DNA of 64,000 nucleotides from Allobosea sp. Lineage in GTDB: Bacteria; Pseudomonadota; Alphaproteobacteria; Rhizobiales; Kaistiaceae. Made by a program: the position numbers and the translations under genes. Shown here piece by piece: positions 9,796 to 18,772 of this stretch. A model generated the notes under the pieces. The model was not told the origin of the DNA, did not search any database, and saw nothing but the letters and a program-made list of their open reading frames with translations. Location of the stretch: positions 1 to 64,000 of the forward strand of contig JAFKFV010000018.1 of assembly GCA_017307955.1 (NCBI GenBank), written 5' to 3'. How positions within the stretch are numbered: the stretch's first letter is position 1; every line of letters begins with the position of its first letter.

Positions 9796-10233
9796 TCATG
9801 CGAGATGGGTCTTCAGCGCGGTCAGGGCCAGCTGATAGCCGAGCGGGCCGAAGCCGCAGATGACGCCGAGAGCGACGGGGGACACATAGGAGTGGTGGCG
9901 GAAGGCTTCACGCGCGAACACGTTCGACAGATGCACCTCGACGGTCGGCAGGCCGACCGATCGCAGCGCATCCTGCAAGGCGACGGAAGTATGCGTGTAG
10001 GCGCCGGGATTGATCGCGATCCCCTGAAACCGCCCGAGCGCTTCATGGATCCAGTCGACCAGCACGCCTTCATGATTGGTCTGGCGGAAATCGATCGCGA
10101 CGCCGATGCTCTCCGCGAAGGTCCGCGTCTCCGCCTCGATCTCGGCCAGCGTGCGGGCGCCATAGACGCCGGGCTCGCGCTTGCCGAGCATGTTGAGGTT
10201 AGGACCGTTGAGGACCAGGACGGAGATCGACAT
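9796..10233 (-). CDS. aroQ: type II 3-dehydroquinate dehydratase
   Basis: A 145-residue type II dehydroquinase converting 3-dehydroquinate to 3-dehydroshikimate in the shikimate pathway. Characteristic segments: [21 protein letters not shown] with the active-site loop residues Arg and Tyr, [34 protein letters not shown] and [17 protein letters not shown]. Length matches the dodecameric family. Forms a cluster with accB and accC, an arrangement found widely in proteobacteria. Its start is a clean ATG. Confidence 0.96.
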   Translation of the reverse strand: MSISVLVLNGPNLNMLGKREPGVYGARTLAEIEAETRTFAESIGVAIDFRQTNHEGVLVDWIHEALGRFQGIAINPGAYTHTSVALQDALRSVGLPTVEVHLSNVFAREAFRHHSYVSPVALGVICGFGPLGYQLALTALKTHLA

Positions 10234-10379
10234 CAGCAGGCTGCCGCCTCGACTATGAACCGCCCCCGGCCTCGCCGGGATGCGGCGGCCGGAGCGCGCC
10301 GGTTATAGGGGGTCGCCCGGCAAAGGAAAAGCCCCGGCCGCGCGCCCCGCCCTCGATGTCCCAAGCAGGCGGTGCCCAA

Positions 10380-11198
10380 TCAGCAGGTCGCCTTGCCGCA
10401 TTCGCGGACAGACTTGATCTTGTCCTTGAGCGTATCGTAGCCGACCGCGCCGACGACGACGTCGCCCTTGAGCACGTAGGTCGGCGTGCCGTTGATGCCG
10501 AGGGCCTGGGCGAGGCCGAAGGATTCGGAAATGGTCTCGCCGACGATCTGCTCCTTGAGGCGGGCCTTCACAGCCTCCGGATCGAGGCCGATATCGGCCG
10601 CGACGGCGAGCGCGCGGGCGCCGTTGACCTCGCCGCGCGTCATGAGCAACTCGTCATGGAAGGCGCCATACTTCTCCGGCGCCATCTCGTGCACGATGAC
10701 GGCGACCTGCGCCGCCTCCTCCGAGCCCTGGCCGAGCACGGGGAATTCCTTGAGCACGATCTTGAGGTTCTTGTCCTCTTCGAGAAGGCGCTTCATGTCG
10801 GCATGCGAGCGCTTGCAGTAGCCGCAGTTGTAATCGAAGAACTCGACCAGCGTGACGTCGCCGTTCGGGTTGCCGAGCACGACCTGCTTGCCGGAATTGA
10901 AGAGCTGGTCCTCGTATTTCGCGAGATTGGCGCGCTTGGCGGCCTCTTCAGCCTCCTGGTCTCGCCGCTGCAATTCCTGCAGCGCCTCGCGGACCACCTC
11001 CGGATGCGCCATCAGGTAGTCCTTGACGATGCCGCCGATCGCATCCTTCTGGCCGTCGCTGAAGGCCGCGTCGTCAGCGAACGCAGGCGCCGCGGCACCG
11101 GCGAGAAGAGCGGCGGCCATCGCCGCGGCGACGCCAAGGCGACCGAGCGCGCCTCTGGCGAGCGGGCGCGATGTCAGGACGGGAAGCGGCGCGTTCAT
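10380..11198 (-). CDS. DsbA-family periplasmic thiol:disulfide protein
   Basis: A 272-residue exported protein with a signal peptide (hydrophobic 20-40, cleavage near APAFADD), an alpha-helical N-terminal extension rich in Glu, Ala and Arg (about 60-95), and a thioredoxin-fold DsbA domain. The redox motif is CGYC at residues 125-128 in FFDYNCGYCKRSH, and the cis-proline loop is NGTPTYVLKG. The CGYC dipeptide and this domain layout match the Com1/ScsC-like group rather than classical DsbA (CPHC). It may therefore be an isomerase or copper-tolerance type, which is inference. Two more cysteines sit at the C-terminus (ECGKATC). Confidence 0.88.
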   Translation of the reverse strand: MNAPLPVLTSRPLARGALGRLGVAAAMAAALLAGAAAPAFADDAAFSDGQKDAIGGIVKDYLMAHPEVVREALQELQRRDQEAEEAAKRANLAKYEDQLFNSGKQVVLGNPNGDVTLVEFFDYNCGYCKRSHADMKRLLEEDKNLKIVLKEFPVLGQGSEEAAQVAVIVHEMAPEKYGAFHDELLMTRGEVNGARALAVAADIGLDPEAVKARLKEQIVGETISESFGLAQALGINGTPTYVLKGDVVVGAVGYDTLKDKIKSVRECGKATC

Positions 11199-11256
11199 CG
11201 GTGAAAACCTCTGCTGGTCGGTCGGCGGCGGACGGGGCGGAGCGGATGCGCCCCCG

Positions 11257-12654
11257 TCAGCCGGGTTTGTCGGGATGATAGGACACGATGTCGTCGGCGC
11301 GGATCCAGCCGGGCGAGCCGGGCTTCAGCCCCTTCTGCGCCCGTGCGGCATGCTGGCGGGCCGCCGCATAATTGCCGCCGGCGAACTCGCCCTGCGCCGT
11401 CGCGAGATCGGCAAGCGCGATATCGCCGCGCGCCGCATAGGCCCGCGCCAGGCTGCGATAGCCGATCGCCATGTTGGGATCGACCTGGAGGCCGACGGTG
11501 AGATTCTTGATCGCCTCGCTGGTCACGGACGGATCGCCGGTCTCGACCAGCGCCTGGCCGAGCAGCACCTTGAGCATGCCGGATTTCGGCGCCAGCGAGA
11601 CCGCCTTGCGGAAGCCGGGCACCGCCTGGCCGGCGCGGCCGTTCTCGAGGTTGATCTGGCCCTGCAGCTCCCAGAAATAGGGGTTCTTCGGCTGCGCCTT
11701 GAGGAGACCGTCGAGAATGCGGAGGCCCGTCTCGGAGTTGCCGTTGCGATAGGCGGCAATGGCCCGCGCATATTGCGCCGGCAGCGAGGTGTCGCTCGGC
11801 GGGTAGCGCCGCATGATCTCGTCCGTGCTGCCGGTGAAGCCGACGAGCTTGGCGCGGACCATGTTGTGGCGCGCCACGAGCGCGGGCGGGTCCTTCTTGT
11901 TGTAATAGGGGCTCGCCTGCGCCTCGCGCTGGATCATGTCGATGCGCTCGCGCGGCAGCGGATGGCTGAGCAGATACGGATTGGCGGTTCGCGCTGCGAA
12001 CAGCGTGTCGTCGGCGAATCGCTTGAATGTGTCGAGCATGCCCTTGGCGGACTGCTGCGTCTTCTTGAGATAGACGAGCGCCGACTGGTCGGCCGCCATC
12101 TCTTCCGAGCGCTGATAGGAGAGGACCGAACGGCGGGCGATCTCGCCGGAGCCGGCGATGATGCCCGAGCCGGCGCGCGCCGCATCGCCGGACCCTGCCG
12201 CCGCGCCCGCCACGGCCGCGCCGATGCCGGCAAGCGCGCCGATCGTCGCCATGGTCTGGGCGTTGGCGAGTTGCTCGTTGAGGCGGGCGGTGTGATCGCC
12301 GGCGAGATGGCCGGTCTCATGCGCCAGCATGCCGATCAGCTCGTTCGGCGTCTTGGAATCGATGATGGCGCCGGTGTTGACGACGATGGTCCGCCCGGAC
12401 GGCACATAGGCGTTGAAGGCCGGATCCTGGACGAGAAACAGCTCGACCGAGTTGGCGCGGATGCCGGCCGCCTTGAAGATCGGCCTCACATAGTCCTGCA
12501 GCAGCGCCTCGGTCTCGGCATCGCGGACGAAGTTCTTCGAGCGCGTGCTCTGCGCCTCGGCCGGGATGGCAAGCGTCGCCGCCAGCGTGGCCGCGAGGAG
12601 GCCGGCGACCACCTTCCGTCCCTTCCGCCCGATGGCGCCCAGCATGATCTCCAA
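11257..12654 (-). CDS. M48-family zinc metalloprotease with TPR repeats (BepA-like)
   Basis: A 465-residue periplasmic protease. A signal peptide (about residues 1-35, ending PAEAQ) leads into the M48 domain, whose zinc motif HETGH is at residues 112-116; the third ligand glutamate lies in the SYQRSEEMAADQSAL helix near residue 185. The C-terminal third (about 300-440) reads as helical TPR repeats. The layout resembles E. coli BepA/YfgC, which degrades or assists misassembled outer-membrane proteins such as LptD. The start could be the Met at residue 4. Confidence 0.88.
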   Translation of the reverse strand: MEIMLGAIGRKGRKVVAGLLAATLAATLAIPAEAQSTRSKNFVRDAETEALLQDYVRPIFKAAGIRANSVELFLVQDPAFNAYVPSGRTIVVNTGAIIDSKTPNELIGMLAHETGHLAGDHTARLNEQLANAQTMATIGALAGIGAAVAGAAAGSGDAARAGSGIIAGSGEIARRSVLSYQRSEEMAADQSALVYLKKTQQSAKGMLDTFKRFADDTLFAARTANPYLLSHPLPRERIDMIQREAQASPYYNKKDPPALVARHNMVRAKLVGFTGSTDEIMRRYPPSDTSLPAQYARAIAAYRNGNSETGLRILDGLLKAQPKNPYFWELQGQINLENGRAGQAVPGFRKAVSLAPKSGMLKVLLGQALVETGDPSVTSEAIKNLTVGLQVDPNMAIGYRSLARAYAARGDIALADLATAQGEFAGGNYAAARQHAARAQKGLKPGSPGWIRADDIVSYHPDKPG

Positions 12655-12774
12655 CCCCGTTCTTCCTCTCCGCCGCCCGGCGCGCTAGGAAAGCGCGGCC
12701 GAATGCCGCCATCGGATCGATGGCCCGCAAATGGGGCAATAACAGGACGCCCCCTTCACCAGCAAGCCGGACCA

Positions 12775-13959
12775 ATGGACGAAACCAGACACGATCCCTT
12801 GAGCGAGGCCGGCGCCTCGCGCCGCAGCGCCGTCGCCCCCTTCATCGCCATGGATGTGAAATCGGCCGCCAACGCGCTCGAGGCGGCAGGGCGGCGGGTG
12901 CTGCATCTCGAGATCGGCGAGCCCGGCGCGCGGACGCCGGAGCGGGTGCGCGACGCCGCCCGCGCGGCGCTGAACGAGGAACGGATCGGCTATACCGAGG
13001 CCCTCGGCTGGCGGCCGCTGCGCGAGCGGATCGCCCGGCACTATGGCGAGCATTACGGCGTCGAGATTCCGGCCGGCCGGGTCGCCATCACCACCGGCTC
13101 GTCGGCGGGCTTCAACCTCGCCTTCCTCGCCGCCTTCGACCATGGCGACCGCGTCGCCATCGCCTCGCCCGGCTATCCGGCCTATCGCAACATCCTCGGC
13201 GCGCTCGGACTGCATGTCGTCGAGCTGCCGACGGCGGCGCGCGACCGGCATGTCATCACGCCTGAAATGCTGGAGCGCGCCCATGCCTCGGCGCCGCTTG
13301 CCGGCGTGCTCGTCGCGAGCCCAGGCAATCCGACCGGCACTCTGATGGCACCCGAGGCGCTGCAGGCGCTCATCGATGCCAGCGACCGGCTCGGCATCCG
13401 CTTCATCTCGGACGAGATCTATCACCGCCTCGTCTATGAAGGACGCGAAGAGACCGCCCTCGCCTTCTCCGACCGGGCGATCGTCATCAACTCCTTCTCC
13501 AAATATTACTGCATGACCGGCTGGCGGATCGGCTGGGCCGTGCTGCCGCCGGAACTCGTGCGGCCGGTCGAGCGGATAGCGCAGAGCCTCTATATCTCGG
13601 CGCCCGACCTCTCGCAGCGCGCCGCGCTCGCCGCCTTCGAGGCGACGGATGAGCTGGAGACGATCAAGGCCGGCTACGCCGCCAATCGCCGCCTGCTGCT
13701 TGAGCGCCTGCCCGCCATGGGCTTCGACGATTTCTTCCCCGTCGACGGCGCCTTCTATGTCTATGCGTCGACGCGCCGCTTCACCAACGACTCCGCCGCC
13801 TTCGCACGGGCGATGCTGGAGGAGGCCGGCGTCGCCGCGACGCCCGGCCTCGATTTCGACCGCTCGCGCGGCGACGGCCATATCCGCTTCTCCTTCGCCG
13901 GATCGGAGGCGGAGGTGGCCGAGGCGGTCCAGCGGCTGGAGAACTGGCTGAAGCGTTGA
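12775..13959 (+). CDS. pyridoxal-phosphate aminotransferase (class I/II)
   Basis: A 394-residue fold-type I aminotransferase. Visible motifs: LEIGEPGARTPERVRDAA at the N-terminus, TTGSSAGFNLAFLAAFD around the PLP phosphate, SPGNPTGTLMAPEAL, SDEIYHRLVYEG, and the PLP lysine in INSFSKYYCMTGWRIGW. The last arginine that binds the substrate carboxylate is likely the one in HIRFSFAG. The sequence is aspartate-aminotransferase-like, but substrate (Asp, Ala, aromatic) cannot be decided by eye. The start gives MDETRHDPLSEAG. It is divergent from the M48 protease gene. Confidence 0.85.
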   Translation: MDETRHDPLSEAGASRRSAVAPFIAMDVKSAANALEAAGRRVLHLEIGEPGARTPERVRDAARAALNEERIGYTEALGWRPLRERIARHYGEHYGVEIPAGRVAITTGSSAGFNLAFLAAFDHGDRVAIASPGYPAYRNILGALGLHVVELPTAARDRHVITPEMLERAHASAPLAGVLVASPGNPTGTLMAPEALQALIDASDRLGIRFISDEIYHRLVYEGREETALAFSDRAIVINSFSKYYCMTGWRIGWAVLPPELVRPVERIAQSLYISAPDLSQRAALAAFEATDELETIKAGYAANRRLLLERLPAMGFDDFFPVDGAFYVYASTRRFTNDSAAFARAMLEEAGVAATPGLDFDRSRGDGHIRFSFAGSEAEVAEAVQRLENWLKR

Positions 13960-13990
13960 GGCGCGGCGTGCTCCGCGCGCCCTCCGGCTC

Positions 13991-15253
13991 TCACCCCTTC
14001 GGCGGAGGGCGGCGGCGGGGGGCGACCGGTTCGTGGTCGCTGCTGGCGAAGACCTCGCGGTCGAGGCGCTGCAGCGCGCCGGCGAGGATGCCGACATCGA
14101 CGAGGTCGTCCTCGGGCGAGAGGACCTCGATCTCCGTCATCCGGCCGATCTCGGCGACGAGGCCCTCTTCGATGCCGGCCTGGAAGCCCTCGCGCATCAG
14201 GTCGAAGGCGGCGACGCCGCGGCCGGTGAGCACGACCCGCTCGGGATTGATGATGCCCATCAGCCGCGACAGGCCGTAGCCGAGCGCGAGACCCGCCTGG
14301 TGATAGGCGGCGCGCACGCGATCATCGCCCGACCGGGCGCGCTCTTCGAGCTTCGCCATCGTGTCGGCGTCGGGATCGATATCGGCCGGCGGCTCGTCGG
14401 GCGGCAGGCGCTCCACCGAGCGATAGATCGCATAATCGGCGACATAGGCCTCGACGCAGCCGCGCCGGCCGCAGCGGCAGAGCGGGCCGCCGGGAATGTG
14501 ATTGGTATGGCCGAACTCCGCGCCCGAGCCGAAGGCGCCCGAGAACAGGCGGCCATTGATATAGAGGCCCATGCCGATGCCATAGGCGATGAAGATGATG
14601 GCGAAGGTGCCGCCGAAGCGCTTCGGATCGCGCGAGTTCAGCGCCTGCGCCATCATGTCGACGTCGTTGGTCATCGAGACCGGCACGCCGAGCGCTTCCG
14701 AGAGTGGACCCGGGACGGCGCCGACATCGACCGACACCGTCGGGCTCCAGACGAGGCGGCCGGTGGTGCGGTCGACGACGCCGGGAATGGCGACGGGGAT
14801 GACCGGCACCTGGCGGAGCGGAATGCCCCGCTTGCCGAGCTCGTCGCGGATCAGCGCCGCGAGACGCGGTACGAATTCGGGCGCCTCCGGGCCGACCGTC
14901 GGGATCGGATGGCGGCTCGTCTCGACGAGATGGCCCGAATAGTCGGCCAGCAGTAGCGTCACCGAGTTGAGCGAAATCTTGACGCCGGGCACATAGGCCG
15001 CCTCGGCATTCAGCGACAGCGCAACGCGCGGCCGGCCACGGCCGATCGGCCGCTCGGCCTTGTCGTCGATCGCCGCGGTGACGATGAGATTCTCGGCCAG
15101 GAGATCGGCGGTGATGGCCGAGATCGTGGCGGGGCTGAGGCCCGTGATGCGGCCGAGCTCGACCCGGGCCATCATCCCTTCCCGGCGCAGCGCCTCGAGG
15201 ACGAGGCCGCGATTCTGCCGGCGGACGAGTTCGGTATCGGCTTTGCTCTGCAA
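13991..15253 (-). CDS. ROK-family transcriptional regulator
   Basis: A ROK repressor (NagC/Mlc/XylR type): an N-terminal winged helix ([16 protein letters not shown], then [18 protein letters not shown]) followed by a sugar-kinase-fold domain. The zinc site is [12 protein letters not shown], with a GHTNHIPGG segment upstream. Glycolytic-style ATP site residues are degenerate, as in regulators. The start is uncertain: a TTG here gives [16 protein letters not shown] and about 420 residues, the usual ROK length. The frame stays open to 15400 but that part would intrude on the pgi promoter. Divergent from pgi, so control of sugar metabolism including pgi is plausible inference. Confidence 0.85.
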   Translation of the reverse strand: MQSKADTELVRRQNRGLVLEALRREGMMARVELGRITGLSPATISAITADLLAENLIVTAAIDDKAERPIGRGRPRVALSLNAEAAYVPGVKISLNSVTLLLADYSGHLVETSRHPIPTVGPEAPEFVPRLAALIRDELGKRGIPLRQVPVIPVAIPGVVDRTTGRLVWSPTVSVDVGAVPGPLSEALGVPVSMTNDVDMMAQALNSRDPKRFGGTFAIIFIAYGIGMGLYINGRLFSGAFGSGAEFGHTNHIPGGPLCRCGRRGCVEAYVADYAIYRSVERLPPDEPPADIDPDADTMAKLEERARSGDDRVRAAYHQAGLALGYGLSRLMGIINPERVVLTGRGVAAFDLMREGFQAGIEEGLVAEIGRMTEIEVLSPEDDLVDVGILAGALQRLDREVFASSDHEPVAPRRRPPPKG

Positions 15254-15420
15254 GACGTTGCTCTGAAACGGTTCCGCCAGTGACGCGGCGCAGAATGGTC
15301 GATCATGCTTTGGTTTCCAAGGCCTTTCACGCCATTGCTGCTTCGGGAGAGCGCCTTGCCGAAGCGCGGCAGCCGTCGTATGTCGGATGCGCTCCGCCAC
15401 AGATGCCGAGGATGAACGCC

Positions 15421-17076
15421 ATGTCCGCCGTCCGTACAGCCGCTGCGGCGGCTGCCGTCGCGAACGCCTTCGCCGCCCTGCGCAGCCACAAGGATCGCGT
15501 CGAGGCGCAGTCGATGCGCCAGATGTTCGCGGCCGATCCGCAGCGCTTCCAGCGCCTGTCGCTTTCGGCCGACGGCATGCTGCTCGACTATTCCAAGAAC
15601 CGCATCGACACCGAAGCCGTCGTCGCCCTGCTCGACCTCGCCCGCGCGGCCGATGTCGAGGGCCGCCGGGCGATGATGTTCGCCGGCGACAAGATCAACG
15701 TCACCGAGAACCGCGCGGTGCTGCACGTCGCGCTCCGCGCGCAGCCGGGCGAGAGCTACAAGGTCGACGGCCACGACGTCGTGCCGGACGTCCATGCCGT
15801 GCTCGACGCGATGAGCGCCTTCTCCGACAAGGTCCGCAGCGGCGCCATCGCCGGCAAGGGCGGCAAGTTCACCGATGTCGTCAATATCGGCATCGGCGGC
15901 TCGGATCTCGGCCCGGCCATGGTGACGCGGGCGCTCAGCCCGTATCACGACGGCCCGCGCGCGCATTTCGTCTCCAATGTCGACGGCGCGCATATCCATG
16001 ACACGCTGAAGGACCTCGATCCGGCGACGACGATGTTCCTCGTCGCGTCCAAGACCTTCACCACCGTCGAGACGATGACCAATGCGGCGACCGCCCGGCA
16101 GTGGATCGTCGCGGCGCTCGGCGAGGAGGCGGTCGGCGATCATTTCGCGGCCATGTCCACGGCACTCGACAAGGTCAATGCCTTCGGCATCGCCTCGGAC
16201 CGCACCTTCGGCTTCTGGGACTGGGTCGGCGGCCGCTATTCGGTGTGGTCGGCGATCGGCCTGCCGGTGATGCTCGCCATCGGGCCGGAGAATTTCCGCG
16301 CCTTCCTCGCCGGCGCGCATGCGATGGATCTGCATTTCCGCGACACGCCGCTCGACCGCAACCTGCCGGTGCTGCTCGGCATGGTCGGCGTCTGGAACCG
16401 CAACGTGCTCGGCTTCCCGGCCAAGGCGGTGCTGCCCTATGACCAGCGCCTCTTGCGCTTCGCCGCCTATCTGCAGCAGCAGGACATGGAATCGAACGGC
16501 AAGCGCGTGATGCTCGACGGCAGCCCGGTGACGCAGCCGACCGGTCCGCTCGTCTGGGGCGAGCCCGGCACCAACGGCCAGCACGCCTTCTACCAGCTGT
16601 TGCACCAGGGCACGGACCCGATCCCGGCCGACTTCATCGTCGGTGCCCGCGCCCATGAGAAGGACGACGTCCACCAGCATCTGCTGCTCGCCAACTGCCT
16701 GGCGCAGACGGAAGCGCTGATGAAGGGCCGCACGACCGAGGAAGCGCGCGCCGAGCTGATCGCCGAGGGCAAGCCGCCGACCGAGGCCGACCGCCTCGCG
16801 CCGCACAAGACCTTCCCCGGCAACCGGCCGACCAACACCATTCTCTACCAGCTGCTGGATCCGTTCACGCTCGGACGCCTGATCGCGCTCTACGAGCACC
16901 AGGTCTTCGTGCAGGGCACGATCTGGGGCATCGATTCCTTCGACCAGTGGGGCGTGGAGCTCGGCAAGCAGCTCGCCAAGGAACTGCTGCCGATGATCGA
17001 AGGCAGGGAAAGCGCCGACAAGCGCGATGCCTCGACCGCCGGCCTCGTCGCCGCGATCGCTGCACTGCGGACATAA
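15421..17076 (+). CDS. pgi: glucose-6-phosphate isomerase
   Basis: A 551-residue cytoplasmic isomerase interconverting glucose-6-phosphate and fructose-6-phosphate. Signatures: [49 protein letters not shown] (catalytic arginine region), the active-site glutamate in [19 protein letters not shown], and the C-terminal [19 protein letters not shown] start at the ATG giving [10 protein letters not shown]; another ATG lies three codons upstream with a GAGG sequence between, and the frame is open for 47 codons further. Sits opposite the ROK regulator. Confidence 0.96.
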   Translation: MSAVRTAAAAAAVANAFAALRSHKDRVEAQSMRQMFAADPQRFQRLSLSADGMLLDYSKNRIDTEAVVALLDLARAADVEGRRAMMFAGDKINVTENRAVLHVALRAQPGESYKVDGHDVVPDVHAVLDAMSAFSDKVRSGAIAGKGGKFTDVVNIGIGGSDLGPAMVTRALSPYHDGPRAHFVSNVDGAHIHDTLKDLDPATTMFLVASKTFTTVETMTNAATARQWIVAALGEEAVGDHFAAMSTALDKVNAFGIASDRTFGFWDWVGGRYSVWSAIGLPVMLAIGPENFRAFLAGAHAMDLHFRDTPLDRNLPVLLGMVGVWNRNVLGFPAKAVLPYDQRLLRFAAYLQQQDMESNGKRVMLDGSPVTQPTGPLVWGEPGTNGQHAFYQLLHQGTDPIPADFIVGARAHEKDDVHQHLLLANCLAQTEALMKGRTTEEARAELIAEGKPPTEADRLAPHKTFPGNRPTNTILYQLLDPFTLGRLIALYEHQVFVQGTIWGIDSFDQWGVELGKQLAKELLPMIEGRESADKRDASTAGLVAAIAALRT

Positions 17077-17086
17077 GGGGAAGGCC

Positions 17087-17199
17087 CTCACCCCGCCCTC
17101 TCCCATGGGGAGAGGGTGAGGTTTCGCCTTTCATCAACGTCGGTACCAGACGAATGGCCGCCTCTCCCTCAGGGAGATGGCCGGGGCGAGGGCATTGCT
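17087..17199. repeat. palindromic intergenic repeat (CCTCACC / CTCTCCC type)
   Basis: Between pgi and the Crp/Fnr gene, CCTCACCCCGCCCTCTCCC is followed within a few bases by its near-perfect inverse GGGAGAGGGTGAGG. A degenerate second copy (CTCTCCCTCAGGGAGA, then GGGGCGAGGGCATT) closes the element about 50 bases later. This CCTCACCC-CTCTCCC composition is a familiar dispersed repeat in rhizobial intergenic regions (from memory). It could fold into large hairpins at the junction of the two convergent genes. Confidence 0.65.
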
Positions 17200-17219
17200 T
17201 TGGCGCCCCCGACCGGCCG

Positions 17220-17897
17220 CTACGGCTCCTTCACCGAGCGGTGGATGATGATGTGATGGCCGTCGAGCGACAGGCGGCCCTCCTTGATGAGCGCGCGGAT
17301 CTGCTTGTTCACCGCCTCGCGGCTGGCGCCGAGCATCTGTGCCAGCGTGCCCTGGGTCAGGTCGAGCGCGACGACGGCCTGATCCTTGTCGATGCTGCCA
17401 TGGATGAGCGCGAGCTGGCGCAAGAGCACCAGAAGGCGGTGGCGCAGGTCGTGGAAGACGGCGCGGTTCATCTGGTCGTTGGTGTGGCGCAGCCGCTCGC
17501 AAAGGCCGAGCAGGATCTGGCGCTGCAGCCGCGGCGATGAATCGAGCAGCGCCATGAAGGGCTGGCGCGGCACGAAGATCAGCTGCGTCTCGGTCAGCGT
17601 CGCGGCGCCGGCGCTGCGCGGCAGCCCGTCGATGAGCGCGATCTCGCCGATCACCTCGCCTTCCTCGAACAGCTGGATCGTCAGCTCGCGCCCATCCTCG
17701 GCCGTGATGAAGATGCGCACGATGCCGCGCACCACCGCATAGAGGCCGTCGGATTCGTCGCCCTGCGAGAAGAGTACGGTATCGGCGGGATAGGTCGTGA
17801 CGCGCGCGATCTGGGCGAGGCGAACCAGGTCGTCCTTTTCGAGACCATTGAAGAAACTGGTCCGCGCCAGTTTCGAAACCATGTCGGCGATCTGCAC
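17220..17897 (-). CDS. Crp/Fnr-family transcriptional regulator
   Basis: A 225-residue regulator with an N-terminal cyclic-nucleotide-binding beta barrel (about 15-130), a long dimerisation helix (LCERLRHTNDQMNRAVFHDL) and a C-terminal helix-turn-helix whose recognition segment is LAQMLGASREAVNKQIRAL. The pocket reads GEIALIDGLPRSAGA, close to the CRP cAMP-contact segment, and there is only one cysteine. An FNR-type iron-sulfur cluster is therefore ruled out and a cyclic-nucleotide or ligand sensor is more likely. The start is a GTG with a GGGGGAG ribosome-binding site; upstream Met codons add 18 residues. Regulon unknown. Confidence 0.88.
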   Translation of the reverse strand: MQIADMVSKLARTSFFNGLEKDDLVRLAQIARVTTYPADTVLFSQGDESDGLYAVVRGIVRIFITAEDGRELTIQLFEEGEVIGEIALIDGLPRSAGAATLTETQLIFVPRQPFMALLDSSPRLQRQILLGLCERLRHTNDQMNRAVFHDLRHRLLVLLRQLALIHGSIDKDQAVVALDLTQGTLAQMLGASREAVNKQIRALIKEGRLSLDGHHIIIHRSVKEP

Positions 17898-18014
17898 GTC
17901 GCTCCCCCGCCTCTCGTCATGGGCACCGGCCGCCCGGCACCCCTCCATCATTGGCTCGCCTTAGCATTTGACGACAATCCTGACGAGCGACCAAGGTCAC
18001 ACCCTCTCCGGCCG

Positions 18015-18602
18015 CTATCCGCCGCCGATCACCCGGTTCACCACGAGATGGCCGAGGCTGCGCGGCGGCGCATCCGAGACGAGCGCCAGCTTGCCGCTGA
18101 CCGCGAGCATCGACAATCCGTGCAACGCGGCCCACATGGCGACGACAGCGGGGCGGCGGTCCTCCTCCGGCCAGTCTCCGAGCACCGGAGCGAGCGCCGC
18201 GACCGTGCCATCGATCAGCCCCGACAGGCCCTCGCTGTACCAAGCGGGCAGGTCGCCCTCGCCCGGCATGCGGTGTTCGAAGATGACCGACCACAGCAGA
18301 GGCTGCCGCTCGACGAAATCGAAATAGGCGTCGACGAGCGCGGCGGCGCGGCCGGCCGGATTGCCCTCGGCGGCCCTCACGAGTTCCATGCCGAGGCGCG
18401 CCAGCGTCTCGCCATTCAGCGCGAGGATCAGCGCGTCGAGGCTGTCGAAGAGATTGTAGAGCGTGCCCGGCGCATAGCCGATCTTCTCCGCGACGCGCCG
18501 GACCGCGAGCCCGCGAAGCCCCTCGGCCGCGGCGATCTCCCGCGCCGCGGCCAGCGCCATGGCGCGGAGTTCGTCAGGGGTGTGGTCGTTGCGACGAGCC
18601 AT
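18015..18602 (-). CDS. TetR/AcrR-family transcriptional regulator
   Basis: A 195-residue repressor: N-terminal TetR helix-turn-helix (about 10-55; GLAVRRVAEKIGYAPGTLYNLFDSLDALIL) and a C-terminal ligand-binding half (TetR_C-like, with WYSEGLSGLIDG). The start is the ATG after an AAGGA ribosome-binding site. It is transcribed away from the large acyltransferase/synthetase fusion, with two palindromic operators in between, so it very probably represses both that gene and itself. A fatty-acyl ligand would make sense given the target, but that is inference. Confidence 0.9.
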   Translation of the reverse strand: MARRNDHTPDELRAMALAAAREIAAAEGLRGLAVRRVAEKIGYAPGTLYNLFDSLDALILALNGETLARLGMELVRAAEGNPAGRAAALVDAYFDFVERQPLLWSVIFEHRMPGEGDLPAWYSEGLSGLIDGTVAALAPVLGDWPEEDRRPAVVAMWAALHGLSMLAVSGKLALVSDAPPRSLGHLVVNRVIGGG

Positions 18603-18679
18603 CGTCCTTCCTGTCAGGCCGGCGGTCGGCTTTGCTGCGCTCGGTCGGCGCGGTGTGTCGGCGATCACCATAGCCGATA

Positions 18680-18724
18680 TTGAACGGCGTTCAAAACAGT
18701 GATAGGCAATTGAACGTCGTTCAA
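18680..18724. promoter_or_regulatory. tandem TetR-type operators between tetR and the aas fusion
   Basis: Two 15-bp perfect palindromes of the form TTGAACGNCGTTCAA occupy 18680-18694 and 18710-18724. Their centres are 30 bp apart, close to three helical turns, so two repressor dimers could bind the same face. The similarity continues beyond the palindromes (both are followed by AACAG). They lie 78 bp before the tetR start and 49 bp before the aas start, exactly where a divergent autoregulator should act. Confidence 0.85.
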
Positions 18725-18772
18725 AACAGACTGTCCTTGCCACCGCGCAGAAACCGACCGAGGCTCGATCCC

